Counted from the first letter of the stretch, positions 45,740 to 59,272 are shown. The stretch is 64,000 nucleotides of DNA from Viscum album (GCA_963277665.1 OY728157.1:365132067-365196066); one strand, 5' to 3'. Translations and numbers: made by a program. The notes: generated by a model not told the origin, from the letters alone.

Positions 45740-47777
45740 TATTCCTCTTGGTAGGATCTTCTATCCTTAGTCTTGGTTAGTTGTTCTGCTTCCTATTTAT
45801 GATACTATATTGATGTAAAAACATATTCCCTTTTTTATGGTGTTGATTTATTCTACCATTTTCATCCAATCCAATCCATCCCAAACTAATGACTGATACT
45901 GGATGAGGAGAGTACTAAAGGCCTAATATTGGTGGTATATGACTTTTCCTTAAATGTATTATCATTTATAAATTTCCTTCATTGTGTGCATGTTAGTATC
46001 ACTAGGCATTGCTTACTAAATTCACATGACTTGATTATGATCATGGTGGTTGTGTTATAGATCACTTTTCATAATTATTCTTCATTTTATTAGTGGTTGT
46101 GTCCTTAGTGATATCCAACCAAAGTATGATTCTTCCGTATTTTAGGAATTTATAACCCTAGTACGGTTTATTTGTGACACTGTTTGGGTGCGTTGTACCT
46201 CACCTCGATAAGGTAAGTGTTTTAAATTAATTAATAACCATTTAAAATATTTAATTTGAAGAATATTTTTATATATCACATATCTTAATTAAATATAATG
46301 TAACAGTAATTTAATTCATGTCCTTATTCTTCTTTTCAACGACTTTAAAGGTAAAGTAGTGAACATAATAAATGATTAAGTAATTAATCTGATAAATGGT
46401 TTCATATCCTTGATATACCATGTAACATTAATGAATTGTATTGGAATAAAACTATTAACTTGTTAAATTTTATTAGTATTACAAGGATTAAAATAAATAA
46501 TTATATATTTATAAGGTACCTATTGCACATGGACCTTTTTAAAATTATAGAAGTAGTCAAACTTTATCCAGCCTAGGATTCCCAAGGGAATTCCATGGGC
46601 ACTTAAAGGACAAAATTTAGATTCAAGGAGCAGTTGAAGTGGGAAATACCCACCATGTTGCATTGTTATTTTCAAATTCTGGATGGCCAAAATGAAACCA
46701 CCAGATCCCTTCACTATCTTTCTAGATACTTGGTTTCCTTGAATTCACTCTTTGGATCTAGCTTGATGTCATTAAACATGTGGCACCATGGATTCATCCC
46801 ATTTGGCCCATTATTTCGTAGCCCATGATTACCTTGGGAAAGATCCTTAGACTCAGTAATAATCCTTTATAGTGGAATTCCTTTTTTGTTTCTCTTATAT
46901 TACCCTTAAACCCTAAATGGACCGACTCAAGGAGTTATTAATATGATTTTTTTAACCTCATAGGACAAGGATGGCTTGGTTATACATTAGATACTCATTT
47001 ATTATTATTATGATCCATTATCGTGTTGATGACAAGTTAATAAAATCTATGGATATAAACTAAACTTAATTGAATTAATTAAGTGATCTCATGTGGAAAT
47101 ACACTTCTAGGTAGGGATATAGTTGGTATGAGTAATTATTTTTACATTTAATTATATATATATATATGCACACTAATTAGCATATATTCACAGACAAGAT
47201 TTTATAACACCATTGTTGGTGGCTGATTGAGATTTTTCTCACACCCAAACTAGGGAATCATTGGTAATTGAGTAGATTATATGATAGCATTTATGGAAAA
47301 GGGGAATATTCTCTCCATGGAAACTTAAATTTCTTTCTTTCTTAGGTTGGATCATAAAATTAGAGGATTGGTCTGGTATACTAGATTCTTGGATAGTTGT
47401 TCCCTTTGAATTTATTTCTGCAACACGTATTGTAATATAATTATTTTTTCCCTGTATACTTGATTTTTTTTCTTTTCAGAGACATGTCATGCATCATCAT
47501 CTTTCTTACACTCTAGTGCTTGTCTATTGATTTGATTATGATTTGATAGATGTGTTTTATCATCTTATTATTGATTTTAATTTATTGCACTACTTATTAT
47601 ATTTAATGGTATTCTAATATAGTGATATAATCTTACGTTAGGTAATAGTCTCCCCATAGACATTCCCTTGTCCCTTGATTTCATTCAGAAACCTCTGGGA
47701 TATGGGGAAGCGTTCTTGAGGCCACGTGGCCACCAGCTCAGGGAACCATTGAGTGGTTCCCAAATTGGGATATCACA
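45740..47777 (+). repeat. 3' LTR of element B, second part (after insertion C)
   Basis: This matches 6170-8207 of the 5' LTR throughout, for example GAGTACTAAAGGCCTA near 45909 against GAGTACTATAGGCCTA near 6327, and GAGGCCACGTGGCCAC near 47709. It ends in TATCACA at 47777, followed by the candidate duplication TATTT. Confidence 0.75.
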
Positions 47778-50569
47778 TATTTAGTATATTTGGTATTTAC
47801 AAGATGATAACTAATGAAGGGGGGTCCATAGAAAACCAAATATCTAGGGAAATTACAATAAAGGAAAAGAATAATCTTACTATTAAAGAATATACAGATA
47901 AAAAATAAGTTAATAAGTTGATGTATTTAATTACCTAAAATTTGAAATGATGGAAAGGAATATTCAAAGGTAATATTAAAATATCTTGTTTTCAATATAG
48001 AAAGGTTGGGAATTGAAGTGTAAAAATAATTTTGTGCATAAGATAATATGACCATAGTGAAATGTTATAGGATATTAGTGTTCTTGGTTGAGTATTTAAT
48101 TCAATGTAGTTAAATATTAATGAAATATATTTTTTGGATATCACTCCTCTACATTGATGTAGTAAGTCATCCTGGATGAATTTCACCAAACATAGAGTTA
48201 ACAACTAAGAGAATCACTAATTTTAGAGTGAAAACACTTGTAGGGGAAGAATAATCCTACCAAATCACCTAGACAAATATACAAAATATGAAAATTCAAT
48301 TAGAATCCATAAAACACCTATGGATACTATCTCAAGGAATCTAAATTAATCTCTATATAAACATTGTTTGAGGACATGCTAGTATGGTTTAATGAGACAC
48401 ACTACTCTCCCTCTAATTGAAGTGCTATACCCCTAGGTCTTAGTCCATGCTTTCAAATATTCTTCATCAGTAAAGTCTATGATAATTTAAAAACTAACTA
48501 AATTGGTGAAGAGAAAACAATCTCAATAATTAAGCATTAAGGTTCACTATATCCCTGCTTTAATTTTTTGTGACCTCTTCTAGTTGATGCTTTCCCTGGA
48601 AAGTATCAGCCCGAATTGGGCTAAAAACATCTCAATAATTTATGTTATGTGATAAAAATATCTGATACCCTCTCTTTTTTCCTCTTCCTTAATAAATATC
48701 CCATTTCTCAACCTTTCTTCATAGAGTTTTAGGGATTAGTTTCTTGTATTAGGGGAAAAATATGTGATTTATCCATGTAGAGAATGATATTTTACCTCAA
48801 ATATAATCATTATTTTTAGTACCCATTCCACAATGAACTACATATATTTTAGCATCTTGTTTTATATTCCTTATGTCCTTGTAAATATGTAAATATATAT
48901 TTTTTTAAAATCTATACAAATATTATTTTATCATAATGTGTTTGTTCATATATTTGATATGGAGTTGATATGAGATGCCCGACTCACCTTTATTCTTCTT
49001 GGACCTTTGTGTTCATGTTAGAGTATCATAGAATGTATGTGAAAATATATTATAGATTGGGGTTGATTTTTATCAAAATACATCTATGAAAATTATGGAA
49101 AATTAGACCATCACTGCCTATATTTATATTCTGGATGGATATATGAGTTATTTCTCCCTATATTGGTGTCATATGCATCATTGTTATTAATCATAATAAT
49201 GAATAAATTTTCATGGTATAGTTCGTCACATTTCAAATGTAGAGTATCAAATAATACCATGAATTATACTTTTAATACTATATTTACCCACAACATTGAA
49301 ACAATTGTGGTGGTTTCACTATCATGGGAAGCTACTTGAGGAGTATTATAGGGATATTATTGTGCATGATAGGGATTCACACAACTTTGTCCATAAGGGT
49401 CAATCTTATAGAATGATATAAAGAGCACTATAAGTTATATATATTGTAATTTATGTCATATATAACATTATATGCATCTAACTATATTATCATCTATCAC
49501 GGAGTTGATATCTGCTTGTTTTTATCCATAGTGGATTTGTAATATCCCTATATAATTAATTAAACTTGTTTGTCATTCGATAAAAAATAAATAATAATCC
49601 TAATGAATTTAAAAAATAAATTCATAAAATCTATTTAAATATTAATTTAAATGTTTAAATATTTTATTCAATAAAAAAAATCAATGTGTTCAAGTGTAGA
49701 AATAATGTTTAAAAATAAGGAATCTATTAATATACCAAATGTTTGATTGATTAATTGACTCCATCACTCCATAAATGATTTTTTGAAATCGTAAATCGAT
49801 GTTTCTAAATAAATATAAGTGTATTAGTATTAACATACACAAAAAATCACAAAATATTAGAAAATGTTAATAAAAAATACCGTAATTTGGGAACCTTGAT
49901 GCAAGGTTCCCAAGAAGCTTTAAGATAAATTAGAAATTGATGTACTTTTATATAATTCTTCTAATGATATGATGTTTGAGAAGTGTCCCTAGAAGAATAT
50001 ATTTAATAAGAAAAACATGAATTCATATTAGAGTAATAGATTATCAGTATCAAAATTATATAAAATTAAGAAATTAAATGGATGAAATGGAGAAGTTAAT
50101 GTGGTTATCAGATGAAAACCAAAATGTGAGGGGAAGAGAGAAGATAAGGAACCTGATTTTTTTGGGAGTTTTCAACCTCACTATTGAATTAGAGCATATA
50201 ATTATAGAAATTAAGATCTATTGGGAAAATAAAATAACTAAACATGATGGTATCCGATATAAAAACCTATATTTTGTGTCCACAATAGAAGAAATACTAT
50301 ATAAAAGAGAATATGAAAAAACCTAAAATAGACAAAAATATATTAAGAAGGTATTTGAGATATAACTCAATGTAGAGTGTTATGAAAAAATTATAAATGG
50401 TTTTATCATTACTAAAATTTGGAAGGATATTAAATATAAATGAATCCCACAACATCCTCAAGATGCTATCTACCATAAGTTATACAAAAAAGTGTTTTGA
50501 TTCTACACATATCATGGGTATTGACATGTTTTTTTATGGATAATTATTTTTGAAAAGATGGGGAATCCA
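47778..50569. other. AT-rich stretch without recognisable gene
   Basis: There are only short, low-complexity frames. An 82-codon open frame at 50078-50326 has no motif I recognise. TGTAATATCCC near 49548 looks like an LTR start but no partner end was found. It may hold eroded parts of the copia-like remnant that follows. Confidence 0.4.
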
Positions 50570-51760
50570 TGTATTTGTCATTAATTATGTGAAGTAATAC
50601 ACCAAGGGAGACTCAAATGGTATGTTGCAATATCTCAAGGATTTATTAAGTAATATACAAACAAAAAATAGACTTGAAACATTACAATATGAGGAGTGTA
50701 TATCATATTCAGAGAAGGAACTTGCATATCAGCCACTAAGGGATTTGAATAATGAAATGGATTTAGTACAAGAGGTATGACAAGGATAATGATTAAAATA
50801 CATCTTTAAGAGAATAAAATTTAACTAAAGTGTGGATTTATAATTATGGATATATTTCCCATATAAGAAGAAAGATAGTTCTACTCACTAGGACCATGTA
50901 TGAACTGAATGGAGTCTTAAGGATTGAAAATGATAGATAATAAATGTTTATTGGCTTCAAAATTTTAAAAATTATTGGAAAATACATCATAAAGATACAT
51001 AAATAGTTATTATTGAACTTTTTCATGATATTTTAGGTCTATTTTAATGTAATTAATTAAAACATGTAATATGGTTTACCGAGATTACTTGTACTACCCT
51101 AGGAAAATATTATGCAATTCTTAAGAAAGGAAATAACATTAAAGTAAATTGTAAAAATATAAGTTGAGAACATGAATAATACATTTTATCCAATTATGTT
51201 GAAAAAAGATCTATCACATAAATTACTTTTCCAAATGATCTAAAAAATCAATGTATATTTATAGAAACATGAAGTTTAATATGAAATTTATAATTTTATA
51301 CATGATCTTACAAACACATAATTTTTTTTCAAAAGGTCAAAATAAAATAAATAAATATAAGATAAAATACTTGAATTTTAAGATGTCTTAAATTGGGTTA
51401 TGTTGACATTCATGTGCTAGTATCGCCAATGGATATTTATAGTACGAGTGATTATGTACTCTTCATTGATAACTATAAAAACACAACATGGTTATGGGTG
51501 ATTGTAAAAAAATCCAGAATTTTTAATTATATTAATCATTATCATATATTTGTAGAGAATATTATAAGTAATAGAATCTAAAAATTCTAGACCGAATATG
51601 GTATAATGTTTAGAAATATATTGGGGGTTGATTATCTTGAAAAAAGGGATAATGAATCAATTTGTAGCAGTGAAAACTTCTTAAAAAGATTGTTTTACCG
51701 AAAAGAGAAACCAAATAATAAATAAAATGGATCCCATTGTTATTATTTATAAAAACCTCT
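50570..51760 (+). pseudogene. Probable Ty1/copia remnant: integrase region
   Basis: Near 51393-51581 an open stretch shows DIHVLVSPM, then DYVLFIDNYKNTTWLWVI, then KKSRIF and FVEN, which follows the copia integrase core pattern (D-x-x-G-P, Y-x-x-x-FIDD-x-S-R-x-T-W, K-S-E-V-F, F-x-x-x-V-E-N). It continues with a TEYGIMF segment where R-x-DNGGEY is expected. At 50590-50640 the frame reads LCEVIHQGRLKWYVAIS, resembling the LWH-x-RLGH-x-x-x-RL motif that precedes copia integrase. The ~750-bp gap between them is too long, so an insertion or false resemblance of the first motif is possible. No RT was seen. Confidence 0.45.
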
Positions 51761-53599
51761 AAAATATTTTTCTAATGCTTCTGTATTTTAAAATAAGAAA
51801 ATCATGTTTGAAAGCATATACAACCCAACACCAAGATTAAACAACCTAAAAAACATATTATTTAAATATGATTATTATAAAATTGTCACTGAGTTGGTGG
51901 GTATAAATAGGATTATATAATTTATAAAATATATATAAATATCCTAGTCAGCATAAATGTATTTTTTATTTCTTAGTAAATGGTAAATCAATTCTTAGAG
52001 AAGTAATTTTTCTTCAAAAATGGACTTTTGATTATATTGATAAAATATTATAATTAATTTTGGAAACATTCATAATTTTTATTTTATAAAAAGTGAATTA
52101 TTGTTTAAATTTTCACATAAATGCTAACATAGGGTGAAATTTTTTATTTTTTCTTAAAATATTGTTTTTTTAGTGAATAGTGAAAAATGCTGATTTTTTA
52201 AAATACTGTCATTTATTTTAATTGATAAAAACACATAATATCTTGAAGTCGATACTGAAGTAATGAATTTATACTTTAGTTATTAATACTGTATGTAATT
52301 ATATATGATTCAACAATATACTTTGTCTTGGTATTATAATACATTTAGACTTAAAAGGCATGTTTTCTAGAAAAATCATTTCTGTCGTCGAGCTTTCTGG
52401 GGTAATTATAAAGTGAATATCTAAATTTAGAGAGATTTAATTTGATTAAATGGATTAAATATTTATAATAAACTTAATTTAAAATTTTAATAATTTCAAC
52501 TTATTTTTTTTATATTGAATAGTATAAATTGTAAAAATTAATCACCATGGTAATAAGGTAAATTAGCTAACCAGAGTTAAAAATTATAGGATATGGACTA
52601 ATAATTGACCCTAAAACTTGACCTTATCATATTATATTATTTTATATAATCCATTTATATCCAATTTAAAAAAAAATATCCAATTAATTCCATATTTATT
52701 TTAATTTTACCTTTATAATACTTAAGATGAAGATAAAAGGGAAAAATATCACCTTCTTGGTTTTTATAAATATATTATTTTGTGATGGAGATTGAAAAAA
52801 ATAATTTTTGGATATAAAAAGTTAATAAAAATTAAAATGAAATTTTAATCAATTTAATATCAATATAATATTTTGTAATGAAATTATTACCCTATATTCT
52901 TTTTTAATGAATACACAATATTTATTCGATTAATTAAAAAATTTAACAAAACTAATAAAAATATTAAAATTAATATAAATTGAATGAATTATTGTGTTCC
53001 AATAATATTTAATATAAACAAATAAATTTATTGATTTTATAATTTATTATATTATAATTCTATTTCTTCCATGTTGTTTTGAAATTCAAATTAAATGGAT
53101 AGTTCACAAAATTTCATTAATGAAATTTAATAATAAACAATATTTTATTAGATTTTTTTAATTTATAAAGGTAATATATTATTAAATTTAATTGGGATAA
53201 GGTCTAAAATATTAATCTTGTTATATTTATTTTTTAATTCTATTTTTATAGTAACCATCTTGACCCATAAAGGGTAAAAATGTTGATATCATAGAAATTC
53301 TAAAAAAGGGATAATACAGGTGAAGAAAATTAGATAAGGAAAAAAAACTAATATAAAATTTTATAAATGTTGTTTTATGATATTATTTATACCCATAAAA
53401 ATTATTCATTCATGTTATATTAGTTAAGATCTATTTTGGAAAGTAAATTAATTTTTATTAATTTACTATTTCTAGAAATTCCAAAATTTACCAACACCAC
53501 ACATATAAGAGAGAACCTACTATTATATTTCATTGACACATTAAAGGTATTTTATTTTGTCCAATACCTTTAAAAATCCATTAATTAATTACTTTTCTA
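51761..53599. other. Very AT-rich stretch without recognisable gene
   Basis: Runs of A and T and short broken frames dominate. No domain, RNA gene or LTR end could be supported. Confidence 0.5.
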
Positions 53600-54300
53600 G
53601 GTACTAGATGATTTTTTTGGATTAGAAAACCCACCAATAGAGTATTTTCGAGTAAACATAAAGTGGTTTTCTGAAGAATAGGTATCGTTCTTGACGAGGC
53701 ATATTTGATTCATTTCTACTTACACCTCCATAAAATATTTCTAAACCATGAAGGTATAATAAATTCATTATCTTCCATATAACATTATACTATTATGTCA
53801 ATTTCATAACCTACATCCATCTACTCTTACATCCAATGGGAATCGAAACTATCATTCATGTGTGTGGGGAACTATAGTATCGTGAACCGATGTAAATCGT
53901 TTTCCATCATCACCTTTAATGGGTGGTTATGATTATTGATTTAATTTATATATATTATATTAATGAAATACTTATAATTCAATAAAATTAATATGACATA
54001 TATTTTCTTACCCTTCCATTCAACGAAGCATGATAATATCGTTTCTGCGTACGTGTGGATTACAAACTCTATTAAGTGATGTGATTCATCTTTCATTATT
54101 ATATCACATATATGGTATATATTAGTGTATTTAAGGAAATAATATTATATTTAAAATATATTTATAATTATGGAATGTTGATATAACACTAAAAATATTT
54201 CCATAATGATATTTGAAAAATGGAAACACAACTCCCGCGTACGTATGACCTACCATCTCTCTGAATGAAACCTAGTTCATTTTCAATAACCATATTAGAG
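53600..54300. repeat. Fragment with ~190-bp-spaced CGTACG-type repeats
   Basis: TGCGTACGTGTGGATTACA near 54047 and CGCGTACGTATGACCTACC near 54237 are ~190 bp apart; an eroded possible third unit lies near 53880. The same motif and spacing occur in the family A LTR near 58535, 58730 and 58917, and TACGTACGCGGTG occurs near 1093. This is probably a fragment of a related LTR. Confidence 0.4.
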
Positions 54301-54454
54301 GGTTGGTTTTAAAATTATAATTAATTTATAAAAATGATAATTATTTTATTATTTTTATTATATATATGTTTAAATAATGAGAACATTGATCATAGTCAAC
54401 CTATTGAAGTCATTTTGGACATTTGACCCAAATATTATAAAAATATCTAATGAG

Positions 54455-54467
54455 AAATCAAATGATT
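54455..54467 (+). repeat. 13-bp target-site duplication, left copy
   Basis: AAATCAAATGATT occurs here and again at 55712-55724, directly after a poly(A) tract. Confidence 0.85.
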
Positions 54468-55711
54468 GAGGGGCCTCTGAGCGGCGGCGGATTTCCCATC
54501 TCGCGCACCTAGGGTTTCTCCGTCAGATCTCCCCCTCCCCTCCTCCGGCGTGGATCGGCTTCGTCGGTTACTATCTCTCCTCGTGTCGATGTTGGCTGGT
54601 GTTGGATCTAGATGGCCCTGCTTCGGTTTTGGCTCGTCGGCGGCTTCTTAGCACCCTGTAGCCTCAAGTTCCTTCCTTGATTCTAGTATGTTCATAGACC
54701 GATCGGGTGCCTCGGGATCTCAGAACGTCTGCGGCGTGCGATGGCCTTGGTGTTCCGGGCTTCGGGGTTTTGGATCGGAGTCGACTTCGCTCCTCCTAGA
54801 TTTGTGTTCTTTTCGCGGATTTGGGTGCTCCGAGTTATAGGTGGCTTGCTTGGAGTTGGAAGAGGGGTGCCTATGGCCTTAGGATCTCTCTGTGGCGTCG
54901 ACATCCTGTCCTAGATTTATATGTGCTCGCCATCGGCTGTGAGGGTTGTCGTGGTCCATTGCAGATTCTCTTCGTGGCAGCTCCGGTGCTCGCATCGTCT
55001 TCCATGGCGGCCTCATGGTGCATGGCCTTTTTCCAGATTCACTCAGGATCCTCGTCAGTGTGCGACCTGGTGTGTCCGAGGTCAGATCCAGGGTTTCAGA
55101 GGAGGGGGGGCCTTGTGTTCTGGCATGCTTTTTTTGGTTCCGTTTGTTGATTTGGCTTGGTTTATTCCTACTGATTCTGGGTTTGAGTTTGTTTTGTTGT
55201 TGTATGTGCTGTTGGTGAAAGGTGGTGAGAATATGTGGATCAGGTTTGAGTTTGTTTTGATGATGGATGTGATGTTGGTGAATGGAGGTGCGAATCTGTG
55301 GAGCAGGTCGCGGCGTCAGCATGGATGGACTACCTTGATCTGGATGCTTTGTTGCCATTAGTGGATGTGTTCTTGGACCATCTCACATCACTGGTTGGTT
55401 TGGGTGGACTCTTACCGGAGTTTGCCACTGGGTTGGTGGATTTGGAAGCGGTGTCGATGGTGACACCGTTGGCGTTCAAGGAGTCCATTTCTGAGGTTTG
55501 TTCATGCTTTTCTAATGTTGTGAACCCTGGTCCATGGTTTGAATGTTTGAGTGGATTAAGTCTGTAAGTTTTTTTACAGATGTTTGATGGTCGTATATCA
55601 TGAAGTCATGTATGGTTTCCCACTTTTCCCTTAAAAGTGTTTGATGGTTTCTCACTTTTCCTCAAAATTATTTGGATAAGAAAAAAATTAATTTTCAGTC
55701 AGTCAAAAAAA
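54468..55711 (+). mobile_element. Poly(A)-ended retroinsertion, probably a non-autonomous LINE-type element
   Basis: This is a 1244-bp GC-rich unit in an AT-rich setting. It starts GAGGGGCCTCTGAGCGGCGG, ends in an A-tract, and is flanked by a perfect 13-bp duplication, the hallmark of target-primed reverse transcription. The GC-rich start followed by CTAGGGTTTCTCCGTC resembles 5' leaders of plant LINEs or of nuclear genes. An ~62-bp duplication (GGTTTGAGTTTGTTTTG near 55182 and near 55242) lies inside. No RT or endonuclease domain was found. The longest frames (109, 146 and 159 codons) overlap each other on both strands; the 89-codon frame at 55298-55567 has no known motif. A processed copy of a host transcript is the main alternative. 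Confidence 0.65.
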
Positions 55712-55724
55712 AAATCAAATGATT
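55712..55724 (+). repeat. 13-bp target-site duplication, right copy
   Basis: It matches 54455-54467 exactly, with the poly(A) run of the insertion immediately to the left. Confidence 0.85.
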
Positions 55725-56879
55725 AATTTATTAAATATGACATAGTATAAAATAAAAAAATGAATAATAAACTTGAAATATATTCTTAATAATTTATATA
55801 ATTTACAGTTGTTAATTATTCGGGAAAATAAATAACAAACGCCATTAGACGAAACTGAGGTTAGGGATCCTCTCGCAATTTAATTTCATTGAGGAATATT
55901 TTAATGATATGTACCAATTTATTTTATATGGTGTATATAATAACTGTTTGAAAGACATATTATGAAATATCTTCATGTTATTTTCACTTTTAATTCAAAT
56001 AATTTCATAAAAGGTTATTTTACTTGAAAATTACTAATTTTTACGGGGTTTCATAAGTCAATTACTTTTCATTGGGTTTTATTACTTCTTCATTGTCTTT
56101 GATTTTCTATGATTATGTGTTAATGGAATTTTAAATACATTATATTTTATTCAAAATTGTTTAATATGTATTTAAAATATATTCACTTAGTATATTTATT
56201 TATTAATTCTTACTTCAATGTTATGATCTTTGTAAGAGTTTTCATCTCAATTTCCACTCCATTAACAAATATCATGTATTATCTAACAATTTATTTTATT
56301 GTGGTGTATGTACCTACCCTTTGAAATGTTCTATCATGAATATCTTAATATTAATTGTAATCTAATGTTTCACTCAAACCTATTTAGTTCATGGTTTCAT
56401 GATTAAAAAGTTACCAATGTGGTAAGGGTTTATTTCACAATCTCATAAATATTCAAAATTATTTATGAGTAAGTCTATAATGTAGAAACTAATTGATATT
56501 TATATATATAACACAATAAAATTTTCATATCCAATGGTTATTATTTAAATTATAATCATTCTTTTCTTTTTCAACACTTTAAGTTGTCAAAATATAGAAA
56601 TCATGTTTTTAAAGAAAGCATACTTATTTTTTACTCTGTTGGGAAATGTTTTGTTCCATATTCATATTTTCTATAATATTTTAATAATAATGTTTTTAAT
56701 ATTAGACCATTATTTATTAAATATATTTTTTTTTTAATTTTTTTTAAAAATTAATCTTATATAATTATTTTAAAAAAATAGGTTTTTTTACTTTTTATTA
56801 GAAATGTGAAAGGAGAAATTATTTTAACATAGTTAGAATTAAGGAAAAATTCCGAATAAATATTTTTCTTAATATTCAA
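55725..56879. other. AT-rich stretch without recognisable gene
   Basis: Nothing but low-complexity AT-rich sequence was seen between the retroinsertion and the outer end of element A. Confidence 0.5.
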
Positions 56880-58499
56880 TAAAGTGACCCAAATCATGAC
56901 GTACATGGACATTACATTACATTGGCGGAATACTTACTATATTTAAAAAACAGACACCAAAGGATCATAATAGTTTAGAATCTTTGGAAACTCGGAACAT
57001 AATCTTCTAATCATGGTGAAAGATCTTCATCATCTCCCACAAAGATCATCCCTTTTTTTCTTTCCTAAAACCTTTATTTATATCTAGGGGAAAAGAAAAG
57101 ATATAAAGGGTGAGCTCAAATGCTCAGTATGGGTAAGCATGGAGAAAATAAAACAAACTATATACATTTGAACATAAAAACATGAACAAAATGTTTAAAC
57201 ATCAAAATTTTGAGAAATGACCTAAAACATGGCAGTACATAAGGCATAGATCCTAATGGAACATCAATAATGATAGAATATCTTGGAAATAAAACTTTTA
57301 ATAGTGGAAAAATATTATGCACAAGATATGATTTACATAGTTGCCAAGGCATTGCTTCCAAGACCATCTTAGTGGGCAAAGTCCCTTACTGAATCGAGTT
57401 CACTCCTCATTCCTGTCCTGTATCACTAAACCAGATTAACATTTAATTCTGTCCATGTCTATATCATTGGATCTAAATCTTTACCAAATTCATTTGAGGG
57501 AGATATAGTTCCCACCCATCTCATAATGAAATCATTTTACTTTTTCCACTAAATAAACACAAATCATTCATCATAACCCAAAGAATAAAATGGGTTTCAA
57601 AAACATCATCCCATCATAACATAATACATATAAAACAAATGAATATCATGTAATCATAAGAAAATGAAACCATGTAAATCATAGAGATATTATACACATA
57701 TGAAATAATTTCATCTTAGAGGTAAAATAGTTTTGACAAAACACTAGAAATGAATTCTTGAGGAAAATATCCTTCCTTCTTCAGAATCATTTTATTTTCA
57801 AAAAATGACATTAAATTTTAAAAGAAAAGATTTTGTTGAAAATAATCATGAAATATTGTATAAGAATTTTCATGGAAATTAGGCATTATGAAACCCTATG
57901 AATAAGCTCATTCCATATAATTTAAAAAAACATTATCCTCAAACTTTTGTCGGAAAAGTCAAAAAATACCTCGTATGGTAATCAAAAGAAAGATTCATTC
58001 CATACGATGTGGTAAAAGTAAAAAAGGGAAAAAATGAATTTAAACATACATTGAAGAACATTAAACATTTTATTAAAACATTTTGAGAACATATGGACAT
58101 GGATAATAAACATAACCCTAGTAAATACTTACGAATAAACAATCTCGGATAAGAATGAGATCAGAATAATTATCACTTACCTTATGTCCAATTCCATCAG
58201 TATGTGTCTAAGACTCATGTATTGTGGGTTTAAACATATTATTAACTTGTAACAGAACCATAATAATATTTATGACATAATATATTATTCACTTAAGACT
58301 TTATATTATCCGTTCATTTGTCAATTCCTTGTTAAAGCAGCGTTTCAGGTAAAATCGTTTCATTTATCGTCCGTGTTTTGAATTGTAATTAATAATATGA
58401 TTACATAGATCATGATTACTTAATTATAGAATATAAAACATGATTTATATGTAATATATATTCATAATATAAATATATATATTAGATTGATAAATGGAA

Positions 58500-58950
58500 T
58501 GAAATACACCGTTCATGGAGACGGTATGTCGTACGTACGCATGAATGTTGTTTTTCATTTCCTTATTGAATTGAATGGAATTAAGTAGAAGAAATACATA
58601 TATATATACATAATACAGTAGAATTATTATGTCATATATTTCATTATTACTTTTTATATATACTTTATAATCATTCTTGAATTGTTAACATAGAAAATGA
58701 ATCTCATCGCGTCATGGAGACGGTAATCCGTACGTACGCACGAGCGATGATATCATTCCCATATTTATTGAATGGGATTTGAGTGGATAATATAATATCA
58801 TAGAATCAGTATGATGTAATAATTATCATATATAGTTATTCTTTACACCATTATACCCATCCAAGTAATGCGGTGGTGGAAAAACTGATTACACCACGAC
58901 GTAGTGATGGTATTTCGTACGTACGCACGGTGCGCTGATTTCATTTTCTG
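58500..58950 (-). repeat. ~190-bp tandem repeat in the family A LTR, three units
   Basis: GTCGTACGTACGCATGA (58530), CCGTACGTACGCACGAG (58727) and TCGTACGTACGCACGGT (58916) are spaced 197 and 189 bp. Each is preceded by GGAGACGGTA or GTAGTGATGGTA and flanked by ATATA-rich spacers. CGTACG is its own reverse complement. The array lies after the TATA box in transcript order, that is in the R/U5 leader part. Confidence 0.75.
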
Positions 58951-59272
58951 TAGGATGGATAAAAGGTGAAATAGGGTTGTTTAATATTTATAATAACATA
59001 TGAGTATATAATTAATTCTTATTTTATTACTTTATAATGAAACAACTAAATAAGAGTAAGTATAAGAAGAAAGAAACTTGAAAGAGGCGGTAGAAGAGAT
59101 TACATCTTCCTCGACGCACCTTCTTTAAACATTTTATTATGGCACTAGAGTTGGTATTTTGAGAAGACCAGAACCTCTATGATATAACTAGAGAGGTTGA
59201 GAAGAGGAATTGGCAGGGGTTGGCCGAGCTTCAAGGCTCAAAATGGTGTGAGGAGAAGAGGGAGGAGGTTCC

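Larger units (their letters stand above)
5563..47777 (+). mobile_element. Gypsy element B (chromovirus type), decayed, hosting nested insertions
   Basis: Element B is read from its 5' LTR (5563-8207), internal region (8208-17402) and 3' LTR (17403-18010 plus 45740-47777). Removing the hybrid element (9552-14027), element C (18011-45739) and one copy of each duplication leaves about 10.0 kb, a normal size for a Tekay/Del chromovirus. The two LTRs come to about 2645 and 2641 bp. Candidate target duplications are TGTTT (5558-5562) and TATTT (47778-47782), four of five bases matching. The internal region carries gag, protease, a truncated RT, integrase and a chromodomain-like tail, all broken. 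By eye the LTR copies are very diverged, so B is old, consistent with being the outermost layer of the nest. Confidence 0.75.

Noticed and set aside
49548..49560. An LTR start (TGTAATATCCC)
   Set aside because: No polypurine tract before it and no matching LTR end or second copy could be found.
54692..55361. Overlapping open frames of 109-159 codons on both strands as genes
   Set aside because: They overlap one another in a GC-rich retroinsertion and show no known domain or codon pattern that favours one of them.
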